A DNA stretch of 55,034 nt. Source: Armatimonadia bacterium. Lineage in GTDB: Bacteria; Armatimonadota; Zipacnadia; Zipacnadales; JABUFB01. Location: assembly GCA_039679385.1 (NCBI GenBank), contig JBDKVB010000149.1:1-55034 (forward strand), in the 5' to 3' direction. The notes under the pieces were generated by a model. It was given only the letters and a program-made list of their open reading frames with translations. It had not been told where the DNA came from and did not search any database. The translations under genes and the position numbers were made by a program. This document shows positions 1 through 8,680 of this stretch, in pieces. Every line of letters begins with the position of its first letter. Position 1 is the stretch's first letter.

Positions 1-30
1 CCCCAGGGGTATCCGGTCTGGCCGGCGCGC

Positions 31-60
31 CGTCTGCCCCCCTGGCCAGGGGGGCAGACG
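31..60. repeat. Perfect 30-bp palindrome
   Basis: Positions 31-45 (CGTCTGCCCCCCTGG) are the exact reverse complement of positions 46-60, so the whole 30 bp is a perfect inverted repeat with no unpaired loop. It lies about 130 bp beyond the stop of the minus-strand copper ATPase gene. It could act as a transcript-end hairpin or be a member of a dispersed repeat family. There is no T-run, so a classical intrinsic terminator is not supported. Confidence 0.8.
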
Positions 61-120
61 GGCTCCCCCACACACCGTGGGGAATGACCCATCCTCCCAC
101 GCCCTTGCGCATCATACAAG

Positions 121-186
121 GGGGACAAAGGGGGTGAGGTGCCGTTGCCGTGCGCGCAGAAGGGGCAGGGGTGAGGTGCCGTTGCC
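121..186. repeat. Two copies of REP-like G-rich repeat
   Basis: Two direct copies of the core GGGGTGAGGTGCCGTTGCC lie at about 131-149 and 168-186, the second directly abutting the ATPase stop codon. The same core recurs at about 5585-5603, 5645-5656, 7445-7463 and 7507-7519, always between genes. This pattern fits a dispersed extragenic repeat family. Positions 1-186 hold no gene that I can support. Confidence 0.7.
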
Positions 187-2352
187 TTACCCCAGCCGCA
201 CGCGGCGCAGACGCAGCGAGTTGCCGACCACCGACACCGAGGAGGCCGCCATCGCCGCCGCCGCAATCACCGGATTCAGCAGTCCCAGCGCCGCGGGCGG
301 AATCGCCACCACGTTGTAGCCGAAGGCCCAGCCGAGATTCTGGCGGATATGCCGCAGTGTCGCTCGGCCGAGGTTCAGGGCTCGCAGGACTCCCTGCAGG
401 TCGCCGCTGATGAGCGTCACCTCGCCGGTCTGCATGGCAACATCGGTCCCCGTTCCGAGCGCGATCCCGACATCGGCCTGCGCCAGCGCCGGAGCATCAT
501 TGATGCCGTCGCCGACCATGGCGACGGCCAGTCCCTGCTCCTGCAGGTCGGCCACGCGCTGCGCCTTATCCTCGGGTCGCACTCCGGCCAAGACCTCCTC
601 GATTCCCGCCTGCCGGGCAATCGCCTGAGCCGTCGCCTCGTTATCCCCGGTCACCATCATCACTCGCACACCGAGGCCCTTGAGCCCTGCCAGGACCTCG
701 CGTGTGCCGGGCTTGAGGGTGTCCAGTAGCGCGATCAGCCCCAGAGCCGCGCCGTCGCCGACGACCACAGACACCGTCTTGCCCTCAGCCTCCAGGCGCA
801 GCCGTTCCGCCTCCAGGTCGCCCAGTTCCACTCCCTGCTCCCGCAGCATGCTCGCACTACCCACCAGGACCCGCTGACCGTCGAGACTCGCCTCCACGCC
901 ACGCCCCGGGATCGCACGGAACTCCGTCACCTCCGGCGGCGTGTCCGGGCAGGCCGCCACGATCGCCCGAGCCAGCGGGTGCTCAGAGGACTTCTCGGCG
1001 GCGGCAGCCAGGCACAGCACCTTCTGCCGCTCGCTCTCCGATTGTCCCGCACGAGCGATCACCTCGGTCACCTGTGGCCGACCTTCGGTAATCGTCCCGG
1101 TCTTGTCCAGCACCACCACCTGAACTCGTCCGAGGGTCTCCAGGGCCGCCGCATCGCGAATCAGGATCCCATGCCGCGCTCCGAGTCCCGTGCCGACCAT
1201 CACGGCCGTAGGCGTCGCCAGTCCCAGGGCACACGGACACGCGATCAGCAGCACCGCCGTCGCGTTCAGCAGCGCCGTCGTCCAGGGCGCTTCGCCCCGG
1301 CCAAGCACTCCCCACAGCACCAGAGTCAGCGTCGCCAGCGCCAGGATGGCCGGCACGAAGATCGCCGAAACGCGGTCCGCAAGGCGCTGAATCGGAGGCT
1401 TCGAGCCCTGCGCCTCGGTCACGAGTAGCACGATCTGCTGCAACGCCGTCTCCTGCCCCACACGGGTCGCCCGGACTCGCAGCACACCCTCGCGATTCAC
1501 CGTGGCGCCGATCACCTCGTCACCCTCGCCCTTCGCCACCGGTACGCTCTCACCCGAGATCATCGCCTCGTCCACCGCCGAGGCCCCACTGACCACGACG
1601 CCATCCGTCGCCACCTGTTCGCCGGGTCGGACGATGAACTCGTCGCCCACCACAAGCTCCGACACGGGCACCTCCACTTCGTCGCCCTCCTGCACCACCC
1701 GGGCAGTTCGCGGGGCAAGATCCAGCAGCGTCAGCAGGGCCGCCGAGGTCTGACCACGGGCGCGCATCTCCAGGAACCGCCCCAGCGTGATCAGCGTCAG
1801 GATCATCGCCGCCGTATCAAAGTACAGGTGACTTCCGGGCCGCCGCAGCATCGCTGCCAGGCTGTACAGGTACGCCGCACTCGAGCCCAGCGCAATCAGC
1901 ACATCCATGTTCGTCGTGAGCCGTCGCAGCGCAGCCCAGGAGTTCACGTAGAACTGCCGGCCCAGGACCACCTGCACCACCGTCGCCACCACCAACAGCA
2001 GCGCGCCCTGCCCGGCGAAGGCGGGCATCATACTCACCGGCATCAGGATCGCCGAGGCGGCGGCGCCCAGGACCACAAGATGCCACTGCCCAGCGATCTC
2101 CCGTTCCCGCTTGAGCGCTTCCGCTTCCTGGTCGAGGTCCTCCGGAAGTGCCGCCTCATAGCCCGCGTCCTCAACCACGGCGATCAGGTCGGCGGAGGAG
2201 GTCTCCTCTTCGTCGTATTGCACCTGCGCAGTCTCGGCGGCGAAGTTGACGTTGGCCGCAGCCACTCCCTTCGCACTCCGCAGCGCACGCTCGATGTTCG
2301 CAGCACAGCCGGCGCAGTGCATGCCGGCCAGTTTCAGTCGCGCAGTCTTCAT
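187..2352 (-). CDS. copA: Cu(I)-translocating P1B-type ATPase
   Basis: Membrane copper exporter of 721 residues. It has one N-terminal HMA domain with the metal site GMHCAGC (Cys13 and Cys16), then membrane helices, an actuator domain with SGES, the transport motif CPC, the phosphorylation motif DKTGTIT, the SEHPL motif and the hinge GDGINDAP. The YN pair in the seventh helix and MAASS in the eighth match the Cu(I) subgroup P1B-1. The ATG at 2352 is preferred because AGGAGG sits 8 nt upstream. A GTG at 2361 would add three residues but overlaps that Shine-Dalgarno. No copper chaperone or CueR/CsoR-type regulator is adjacent. The gene is divergent from the DUF4139 array. Confidence 0.93.
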   Translation of the reverse strand: MKTARLKLAGMHCAGCAANIERALRSAKGVAAANVNFAAETAQVQYDEEETSSADLIAVVEDAGYEAALPEDLDQEAEALKREREIAGQWHLVVLGAAASAILMPVSMMPAFAGQGALLLVVATVVQVVLGRQFYVNSWAALRRLTTNMDVLIALGSSAAYLYSLAAMLRRPGSHLYFDTAAMILTLITLGRFLEMRARGQTSAALLTLLDLAPRTARVVQEGDEVEVPVSELVVGDEFIVRPGEQVATDGVVVSGASAVDEAMISGESVPVAKGEGDEVIGATVNREGVLRVRATRVGQETALQQIVLLVTEAQGSKPPIQRLADRVSAIFVPAILALATLTLVLWGVLGRGEAPWTTALLNATAVLLIACPCALGLATPTAVMVGTGLGARHGILIRDAAALETLGRVQVVVLDKTGTITEGRPQVTEVIARAGQSESERQKVLCLAAAAEKSSEHPLARAIVAACPDTPPEVTEFRAIPGRGVEASLDGQRVLVGSASMLREQGVELGDLEAERLRLEAEGKTVSVVVGDGAALGLIALLDTLKPGTREVLAGLKGLGVRVMMVTGDNEATAQAIARQAGIEEVLAGVRPEDKAQRVADLQEQGLAVAMVGDGINDAPALAQADVGIALGTGTDVAMQTGEVTLISGDLQGVLRALNLGRATLRHIRQNLGWAFGYNVVAIPPAALGLLNPVIAAAAMAASSVSVVGNSLRLRRVRLG

Positions 2353-2545
2353 CCCAGCCACCTCCTCGAAGCTGAACCACCTTCACTTGCATGCCGTCCA
2401 GTCCCTGCCTCGGGCCTTCCTTAGTCCAGGTCGGGAACAATTCCTTCACGGCTCAAGTCATGTTCCACGAGGTGGGACAGACCACCACCACGAATCCCAA
2501 GATGGCGACTTGTCTCTTCTGCCCCATATACCCAGGGAGGTCATC

Positions 2546-3943
2546 ATGCGAACAGCCTGCTGTGTCGTCGCGCTAGGTCTCTTGACCGTCACGTGCGTCT
2601 TTGCGCAGCAACCCGTGACCCCTGCCGCCAGTCTGGGCATGGAGATCACGGTGTACAACTCCAACATGGCCCTCGTGAAGGACATGCGAGGGCTCATTCT
2701 CACCAAGGGCTTCAACAACGTCCAGTTCGACGATGTCGCCGCACAGATCGACCCGACTTCGGTTCACTTCAAGTCCACGACTGCTCCGGCCGCCGTAACC
2801 ATCCGCGAGCAGAACTACCAGTACGACCTCGTCAGCCGCGCCAAGCTCCTCGAGAAGTTCCTCGGCAAGCCCATCACGATCAAGCAAAAGAACGAGGGCG
2901 CCGCTCCAACGGTCATCACCGGCACCCTCATGAGCGCCAGGGATGGCCTGGTCATCAAGACCCCCGACAAGCTGATCATCTGCAGCCCCGACAGCATCGA
3001 GCTGCCTTCACTCCCCGAGGGTCTTATCGTCAAGCCGACGCTGAACTGGCTCGTCGATTGCGCCCAGGCCGGCCGCCACAGCACCGAGGTCTCCTACATC
3101 ACCAACGGCATCAACTGGGCCTGTGACTACGTCGCCGTCATCAACGACAAGGACACCCAGGGCGACCTCAACGGCTGGGTCACCGTCAACAACCAGAGCG
3201 GCGCCACCTACAACAACGCCAAGCTCAAGCTCATCGCCGGTGACGTGCGCCGAATCACGCCACCAAGACCGATGCCAGCGGGCCGCATGGCCATGGGCGG
3301 CGCCGTGATGACAATGGCCGCGCCGCAGTTCGAGGAGAAGGCCTTCTTTGAGTACCACATGTACACCCTTGGCCGCCGCACGACGGTCCGCGACAACGAG
3401 ACCAAGCAGATTGAGTTGCTTACCGCCGCCGACATCCCGCTCAAGAAGCTCTACTTCTTCGACGGCCAGCGCCAGGCCAAGGATGAGGAAGGCAAGGCGA
3501 AAGCCCAGGTGAAGATCGAGTTCGCCAACTCCCAGCAGAACAACCTCGGTATGCCGCTGCCCAAGGGCAAGGTCCGCGTCTACAAGGCCGACACCGACGG
3601 CAGCCTCCAGTTCGTCGGTGAGGACCAGATCGACCACACGCCCAAGGATGAGAAGGTCCGCCTCTATCTGGGCGATGCCTTCGATGTCGTCGGGCAGTGG
3701 GCTCAGACCGCTCGCCGCAAGATCGCTGACAACGTCTGGGAGACCTCCGTCCAGATCAAGCTGCGCAACCACAAGACCGAGGACATCAGCGTCACCTGCA
3801 CCGAGCACGCCGGCGGCGACTGGACCATCACCAACTCCAGCCACCAGTACACCAAGAAAGACGCCCAGACCTTCGAGTTCACCGTGCCGGTGAAGAAGGA
3901 CGCTGAGACGGTCGTCACCTACACGGTACGCGTGACCAGCTAA
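2546..3943 (+). CDS. DUF4139 exported protein, paralog 1
   Basis: 465-residue protein with an N-terminal signal peptide (about residues 1-20, ending VFAQ), so exported. The body is one DUF4139-type domain with the family-like LPKGKVRVYKAD and EDQIDHTPKDEKVRLYLGDA segments near the C-terminus. The biochemical function of the family is not established; a cell-envelope role is inference. ATG 2546 is preferred over in-frame upstream starts because GGGAGG lies 5 nt before it and the signal peptide begins there. It is the first of three tandem paralogs, separated from the second by 61 nt. It shares long, nearly identical nucleotide tracts with paralog 2, around 2800-2940 and 3540-3690. Confidence 0.85.
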   Translation: MRTACCVVALGLLTVTCVFAQQPVTPAASLGMEITVYNSNMALVKDMRGLILTKGFNNVQFDDVAAQIDPTSVHFKSTTAPAAVTIREQNYQYDLVSRAKLLEKFLGKPITIKQKNEGAAPTVITGTLMSARDGLVIKTPDKLIICSPDSIELPSLPEGLIVKPTLNWLVDCAQAGRHSTEVSYITNGINWACDYVAVINDKDTQGDLNGWVTVNNQSGATYNNAKLKLIAGDVRRITPPRPMPAGRMAMGGAVMTMAAPQFEEKAFFEYHMYTLGRRTTVRDNETKQIELLTAADIPLKKLYFFDGQRQAKDEEGKAKAQVKIEFANSQQNNLGMPLPKGKVRVYKADTDGSLQFVGEDQIDHTPKDEKVRLYLGDAFDVVGQWAQTARRKIADNVWETSVQIKLRNHKTEDISVTCTEHAGGDWTITNSSHQYTKKDAQTFEFTVPVKKDAETVVTYTVRVTS

Positions 3944-4004
3944 GCACCGGGCCCTTGCGCTCGCGCTTCCTGAAACACCAACCGGGATCGAAAGGAATAG
4001 CCTC

Positions 4005-5402
4005 ATGAACCGCCTTGCATGGATTGTCTGTCTCGTGTCCCTGGCCCTTAGCCCCGCCTTTGCCCAGACCAAGACCGTGCAGCCCGGCGCCTCGGTCGGG
4101 ATGGAGTTGACCGTCTACAACGTCAACATGGCGCTGGTCAAGGACACCCGGATGCTGAACCTCGCCCGGGGCCTTAACGACGTCCAGTTCACCGACGTGG
4201 CCGCCCAGATCGACCCCACCTCGGTGCACTTCAAGTCAATCACAGCGCCGGCCTCAGTAGTCGTGCGTGAGCAGAACTACCAGTACGACCTGGTGAGCCG
4301 CGAGAAGCTCCTGGAGAAGTACCTGGGCAAGCCCATCACGATCAAGGAAAAGAACGAGGGCGCCGCTCCCACGGTCATCACCGGCACGCTCATGAGCGCA
4401 CAGGACGGTATCGTCCTTAGGACCCCGGAGAAGCTGGTTATCAGCAACCCCGACAGCCTTGAGCTGCCTTCGCTTCCCGAGGGCCTCATCGTCAAGCCGA
4501 CCCTCAACTGGTCGGTGGAGTGCCTGCGGGCGGCCAACCACAAGGTCGAGGTCTCCTACATCGCCGACGGCATCCAGTGGAGCGCCGACTACGTGGCCGT
4601 CGTCAACACCGACGACACGCTGACCGACCTCAACGGTTGGGTCACCCTCGACAACAAGAGCGGCGCGACCTACGACAACGCCAAACTCAAGCTCATCGCC
4701 GGTGACGTGCGACGCACTCCGCCTGCCAATGCAAACCGCCAGGTGGAATACCTGATGATGGACGCTGCGAAGAGTGTGGAGAGGCAGTTCGAGGAGAAGG
4801 CCTTCTTCGAGTACCACATGTACACCCTGGCTCGGCCGACCACGGTTCGCGACAACGAGACCAAGCAGATCGAGCTGCTCACTGCCGCCAACGTGCCCGT
4901 CAAGAAGCTCTACTTCTTCGACGGCCGTAACCGGCAGCTCGATGACCAGAACCGCGCCAAGTGCCAGGTCAAGCTCGAGTTGGTCAACTCCGAGCAAAAC
5001 AACCTCGGCATGCCTCTGCCCAAGGGCAAGGTCCGCGTCTACAAAGCCGACACCGACGGCAGCCTCCAGTTCGTCGGCGAGGACCAGATCGACCACACCC
5101 CGAAGGACGAGAAGGTCCGCCTGTACCTGGGCGATGCCTTCGATGTGGTCGGCGAGTGGCGGCAGCTTGAGACCCGGCGCATCGCCGACAACGTCTGGGA
5201 GAACACCATCGAGGTCAAGGTGCGCAACCACAAGCAGGAGGCCGTGAACGTCACCTGCACCGAGCACGCCTCCGGCGACTGGCAGATCCTCAAGGAGAGC
5301 CAGCCCAGCACCAAGAAGGACGCGCAGACCTTCGAGTACTCCGTTCCCGTGCCGAAGGACGGCGAGGCCACCGTTACCTATACGGTTCGCGTGACCGGAT
5401 AG
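4005..5402 (+). CDS. DUF4139 exported protein, paralog 2
   Basis: 465 residues, the same length as paralog 1, with signal peptide MNRLAWIVCLVSLALSPAFA and an AAGGA Shine-Dalgarno before the ATG. Same DUF4139 architecture. The middle and N-terminal parts are closest to paralog 1, while the last ~150 nt are almost identical to the 3' end of paralog 3, both encoding HASGDWQILKES. This mosaic suggests gene conversion between copies. It probably shares a transcript with paralog 1. Function is unknown beyond likely export to the cell envelope. Confidence 0.85.
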   Translation: MNRLAWIVCLVSLALSPAFAQTKTVQPGASVGMELTVYNVNMALVKDTRMLNLARGLNDVQFTDVAAQIDPTSVHFKSITAPASVVVREQNYQYDLVSREKLLEKYLGKPITIKEKNEGAAPTVITGTLMSAQDGIVLRTPEKLVISNPDSLELPSLPEGLIVKPTLNWSVECLRAANHKVEVSYIADGIQWSADYVAVVNTDDTLTDLNGWVTLDNKSGATYDNAKLKLIAGDVRRTPPANANRQVEYLMMDAAKSVERQFEEKAFFEYHMYTLARPTTVRDNETKQIELLTAANVPVKKLYFFDGRNRQLDDQNRAKCQVKLELVNSEQNNLGMPLPKGKVRVYKADTDGSLQFVGEDQIDHTPKDEKVRLYLGDAFDVVGEWRQLETRRIADNVWENTIEVKVRNHKQEAVNVTCTEHASGDWQILKESQPSTKKDAQTFEYSVPVPKDGEATVTYTVRVTG

Positions 5403-5660
5403 GGCAGCAGCCTCAGGCCGTCTGTCTGTCCACTGTTTGGGGCTGGTGCGCCCTACCTGGTCTCGCACCGCCCTTCTCCCTCTCCCCTCGGGAGAGGGCT
5501 GGGGTGAGGGGCAGTTGCCGTCGCCTTTCGCCGTTGTCTTGCGCCGTTGCCTTTCCCCCTCGCCACTGCGTGGAGAGGGGGCAGGGGGTGAGGTGCCGTT
5601 GCCTTTTCTTCTCACCACCGCGTGGAGAGGGATGCCGAAGGCAGGGGTGAGGTGCCTCTG
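5403..5660. repeat. Intergenic REP-like repeat block, copy 1
   Basis: Gene-free spacer after paralog 2. A segment at 5420-5443 (centred on CACTGTTTGGGGC) recurs after paralog 3 at 7337-7360. A hairpin follows at 5478-5498 (CCCTCTCCC, 3-nt loop, GGGAGAGGG). The stretch 5521-5603 matches 7381-7463 with only three mismatches by eye. A second repeat unit with GATGCCGAAGGCAGGGGTGA ends at about 5656, directly against the gene remnant at 5661. The block is best read as REP-like dispersed repeats copied together with the paralogs. Confidence 0.75.
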
Positions 5661-5717
5661 CCCGTGCCGAAGGACGGCGAGACCACGGTTACCTATACGG
5701 TTCGAGTGACCGGATAG
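5661..5717 (+). pseudogene. 3'-end remnant of a DUF4139 gene
   Basis: These 57 nt encode PVPKDGETTVTYTVRVTG followed by TAG. They match the last 18 codons and stop of paralog 2 (PVPKDGEATVTYTVRVTG, also TAG) at both nucleotide and protein level. No upstream portion of the gene remains: the fragment is joined directly to a REP-like unit ending at about 5656. This shows that a further tandem copy once ended here, or that a 3' fragment was copied in, and that the body was lost at a repeat boundary. Confidence 0.88.
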
Positions 5718-5750
5718 AGGCAAACCGTCGCAGATAGTATATGGATTGAC

Positions 5751-5817
5751 CAAACAGGGATCGCAGGGAAGGTAGTCTTGACCACGTGGTGGAAACCTTC
5801 CTTGCGGTCCCTGTTTG
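5751..5817. repeat. Long-stem hairpin repeat element, copy 1
   Basis: A 23-nt left arm (5751-5773, starting CAAACAGGGA) pairs with a right arm at 5795-5817 (ending CCCTGTTTG) with two mismatches by eye. The 21-nt loop carries a second, 10-nt palindrome ACCACGTGGT. A homologous element in the same orientation with the same arm and loop lengths lies at 7541-7607. It sits just upstream of paralog 3. It could be a small non-autonomous palindromic element or a structured RNA. Confidence 0.8.
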
Positions 5818-5902
5818 CGTGTCTGCTCCTTCCCGTATACCGGACAGGGCCCGTGCCTTCGCACCGCCTCATACCACAACCGGGATGGAAAGGAGTCGTG
5901 TC

Positions 5903-7327
5903 ATGAGACGCCTCGCATGGGTTGCCTGTCTCCTCGCTTTGCCCCTCGGACCTGCCCTCGCTCAGCAGAAGCCGGTACAACCGGGGCCCTCCCTCGGGAT
6001 GGAGCTGACGGTCTACAACATCCGCCTTGCGCTAGTGAAGGACCTCCGTACGCTATCCCTGACAAAGGGCCTCAACGAGGTGGAGTTCACCGACATCCCC
6101 TCAGAGCTCGAGCCGACCTCGGTACACCTGAGGTCACTCACTGCGCCGGATGCGGTCGTGCTGCGTGAGCAGAGCTTCCGGGACGGTGTGGCAGACGACC
6201 CAATGATCCTCGACTCGTACTTTGGCGGGCCTGTCACCGTCAGAAGAGCGGAAGGGAACGCCCCGCCCACGGTGATCACCGGCGAGCTTCTGAGCTTCGA
6301 TGGTTTCGGGGACATCGTGACCGTCAAGACGGCAGACAAGATCGTTGTGTGCAAGCTGGGCGCCCTGGAGCTGCCCCTCGCGCCGGACGGCCTGACCACC
6401 AGGCCGACCCTCAACTGGTCGGTAGAGTCCTCGCAGGCCGCCACCCACAAGGTCGAAGTGTCCTACCTGACCAACCAGGTCATGTGGAGCGCTGACTACG
6501 TGGCTATCGTCAACGCCGACGACAGCCTCGCCGACCTGAAGGCCTGGGTCACGGTCTCCAACCACAGCGGGGCGACCTTCCCGAACACTCGCCTCAAGCT
6601 TGTCGCCGGCGATGTGCAGAGGCTTGAGCCGCCCCGGCCGCCGGCGCAGACGCTGGGCACTCCGCAGGGCGAGCTGCAGGCCATTATGGCCGGGGAGCCG
6701 CCGGTCAAGCTGAAGGCCTTCTTCGAGTACCACCTGTACACGCTGGCCCGGCCGACCACGGTGCGCGACAACGAGTCCAAGCAGATCGAGTTCCTGACCA
6801 CCACCAACATCCCTGTCAAGAAGCTCTACCTCTTCGATGGCCAGGATCAGAAGCTCGACTACGAGGGGCGCGGCAAATGCCGGGTCAAGGTTGAGCTCAT
6901 CAACTCCCAGAAGGACAACCTCGGCATGCCGCTGCCGAAGGGCAAGGTCCGCGTCTACAAGGCCGACGATGACCAGAGTCACCAGTTCGTCGGCGAGGAC
7001 GTCATCGACCACACCCCGAAGGACGAGAAGGTCCGCCTCTACGTGGGCAACGCCTTCGACGTTGTGGGCGAGCGACACGAGCTTGACCGCAAGCAACTCG
7101 ACGAGAACACCTACGAGAGCGCCGTCGAAGTCAAGCTTCGTAACCACAAGACGCAGGACATCACCGTTGCCTGTGTCGAGCACGCCTCCGGCGACTGGCA
7201 GATCCTCAAGGAGAGCATGCCCAGCACCAAGAAGGACGCGCAGACCTTCGAGTACTCCGTTCCGGTGCCGAAGGATGGCGAGGCCACCGTCACCTACACG
7301 ATCCGCGTGACCCGGACAGAGGAGTAG
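5903..7327 (+). CDS. DUF4139 exported protein, paralog 3
   Basis: 474 residues with signal peptide MRRLAWVACLLALPLGPALA. The ATG at 5903 follows an AAAGGAG Shine-Dalgarno, and the upstream in-frame ATG at 5786 lies inside the hairpin repeat, so it is rejected. This is the most divergent copy in the N-terminal half: the region equivalent to REQNYQYDLVSR in the others reads REQSFRDGVADD. It keeps LPKGKVRVYKAD and DHTPKDEKVRLYVGNA. Its 3' end is almost identical to that of paralog 2. Hairpin elements flank it on both sides. Function unknown; exported. Confidence 0.85.
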   Translation: MRRLAWVACLLALPLGPALAQQKPVQPGPSLGMELTVYNIRLALVKDLRTLSLTKGLNEVEFTDIPSELEPTSVHLRSLTAPDAVVLREQSFRDGVADDPMILDSYFGGPVTVRRAEGNAPPTVITGELLSFDGFGDIVTVKTADKIVVCKLGALELPLAPDGLTTRPTLNWSVESSQAATHKVEVSYLTNQVMWSADYVAIVNADDSLADLKAWVTVSNHSGATFPNTRLKLVAGDVQRLEPPRPPAQTLGTPQGELQAIMAGEPPVKLKAFFEYHLYTLARPTTVRDNESKQIEFLTTTNIPVKKLYLFDGQDQKLDYEGRGKCRVKVELINSQKDNLGMPLPKGKVRVYKADDDQSHQFVGEDVIDHTPKDEKVRLYVGNAFDVVGERHELDRKQLDENTYESAVEVKLRNHKTQDITVACVEHASGDWQILKESMPSTKKDAQTFEYSVPVPKDGEATVTYTIRVTRTEE

Positions 7328-7540
7328 CCTTAGGTCGTCTGTCTGCCCACTGTTTGGGGCCGGGGTGAGCTGTCGTGTCGTTGCCTTTGGCCGTTGTCTT
7401 GCGCCGTTGCCTTTCCCCCTCGCCACTGCGTGGAGAGGGGGCAGGGGGTGAGGTGCCGTTGACTTCCCCCCTCGCCACCGCGCGGAGAGCGGATGCCGAA
7501 GGCAGGGGGTGAGGTGCCCTCCAGGCACTCTCCGTCCCGC
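7328..7540. repeat. Intergenic REP-like repeat block, copy 2
   Basis: Gene-free spacer that repeats the layout after paralog 2: the CACTGTTTGGGGC-centred segment (7337-7360), the shared block 7381-7463, and a second unit ending GGGGGTGAGGTGCC at about 7519. A 71-nt stretch (7391-7461) is identical to 5531-5601. Unlike copy 1 it has no gene remnant and runs directly into the hairpin element at 7541. Together with that element it fills most of 7328-7668. Confidence 0.75.
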
Positions 7541-7607
7541 CAAACAGGGACCGGGAGGAAGGTAGTCTGCCCCGTGGGGCGGAAACTCTCCTTTCGGTCC
7601 CTGTCCG
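7541..7607. repeat. Long-stem hairpin repeat element, copy 2
   Basis: Left arm 7541-7563 (CAAACAGGGACCGGGAGGAA and three more bases) and imperfect right arm 7585-7607, with a 21-nt loop carrying an inner inverted repeat CCCCGTGGGG. Arm lengths, loop length and orientation equal those of the copy at 5751-5817. The inner palindrome keeps its pairing although its bases differ. The element lies 61 nt before the start of the glycosyltransferase gene at 7669. Confidence 0.78.
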
Positions 7608-7668
7608 CGTGCCTGCGACTCTTCGCAGCGCCGACCGGGGCGATTCCGATCAGCGCCTCTGTCTGCCC

Positions 7669-8628
7669 ATGACCTTCACCGTCCTCATCCCCAGCTACCG
7701 CCGTCCAGACTCGCTGCTGCACTGTCTGGACAGTCTGCTCCTGGGCAGCCGACTCCCCGACGAGATCGTGGTCGTCCTGCGCGACCTTGACGAGGACAGT
7801 CGGCGCGCCCTCGACGGCTGGCGGGCGACGCATCCCCTCCCGGCGGGCACCAACCTGCGCCAGACTCTCGCGGATCGTCCGGGGCAGATCGTCGCCATGA
7901 ACTGCGGGCTCCAGGCGGCGACGGGCGACGTGGTCTGCTTCACCGACGATGACTGCGTGCCGCGTCCCGACTGGCTGGAGCGCCTCAGCGCGCACTACGG
8001 TCAGGACTCCGTCGGCGGCGTCGGTGGCCGCGATCTGGTCCACGAGGAAGGCACGACCCTGCACGGCAAGGTCACCGAGGTAGGCCGCCTCACCTGGTGC
8101 GGTCGGCTGATCGGCAACCATCATCTTGACTATGAGGGCCCGGCGCTGAGGGTCGATCACCTCAAAGGCGCCAACATGAGCTTCCGGCGTGAGTTGCTGC
8201 AGCCCTTCGACGAGCGCATGTCCGGCGGTTCCTCCTGCCTCAATGACACGGATGCCTCGCTGCACGTCACCGGCCAAGGCTTCCGGCTGATCTACGACCC
8301 GCTGGCGATCGTCGACCACTACCCGGCGCAGCGCTTCGACACATCAACGCGCGTCAAGACGGACCCCGGTCTGGTATACTCAGACAGCCACAACTGGGTC
8401 TACTGCATGTTCAAGCACCTGGGGCCTGTCCGCCGCTGGGTGTTTTTCGCCTATGCCGTACTCGTGGGCGGCGGGTCGCGACTGGGCCTGGGAAAGTGGC
8501 TGTGGCGCTTGCCGCGAGAGCCTCGGGAGGCGACCCGTTCCCTGGTCGCAGCGACCCGGGGCAAGTTCGCCGGCCTGCGCACCTATCGGCAAAGTCGCGG
8601 CCAAGTTCCCGTCAACCAGAACCGCTGA
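7669..8628 (+). CDS. Family 2 glycosyltransferase
   Basis: 319 residues, GT-A fold, probably transferring a sugar from a nucleotide-sugar donor at the inner face of the membrane. The N-terminus TVLIPSYRRPDSL is the classic GT2 first strand. FTDDDCVPRPDWL (about residues 85-97) carries the metal-binding DDD cluster, and KGANMSFRRE followed by LNDTDASL fits the acceptor and catalytic region. A hydrophobic stretch near residues 262-275 may anchor it. ATG 7669 is chosen because the GT2 fold begins there; an in-frame start at 7609 would only add residues from the repeat junction. First of three glycosyltransferase genes in a row, suggesting surface polysaccharide or glycan assembly. Confidence 0.88.
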   Translation: MTFTVLIPSYRRPDSLLHCLDSLLLGSRLPDEIVVVLRDLDEDSRRALDGWRATHPLPAGTNLRQTLADRPGQIVAMNCGLQAATGDVVCFTDDDCVPRPDWLERLSAHYGQDSVGGVGGRDLVHEEGTTLHGKVTEVGRLTWCGRLIGNHHLDYEGPALRVDHLKGANMSFRRELLQPFDERMSGGSSCLNDTDASLHVTGQGFRLIYDPLAIVDHYPAQRFDTSTRVKTDPGLVYSDSHNWVYCMFKHLGPVRRWVFFAYAVLVGGGSRLGLGKWLWRLPREPREATRSLVAATRGKFAGLRTYRQSRGQVPVNQNR

Positions 8629-8680
8629 GCCGCCGGCCACATCGATTGCTGTCACCATCTCTAGGGCGTCCTGCAACTCT

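Noticed and set aside
3008-7543. Long minus-strand open frames opposite the DUF4139 genes (354, 541 and 469 residues)
   Set aside because: They are rich in Val, Leu, Asp and Gly, show no domain pattern, and mirror each other only because the plus-strand genes are paralogs. Codon bias favours the plus strand.
5403-7607. CRISPR-like array
   Set aside because: Repeats are irregularly spaced, few, and separated by a whole gene; there are no spacers of constant length and no cas genes.
7330-8319. Minus-strand open frame covering repeats and the GT2 gene
   Set aside because: Half of it translates the REP-like repeats and hairpin element, the other half is antisense to a clear glycosyltransferase.
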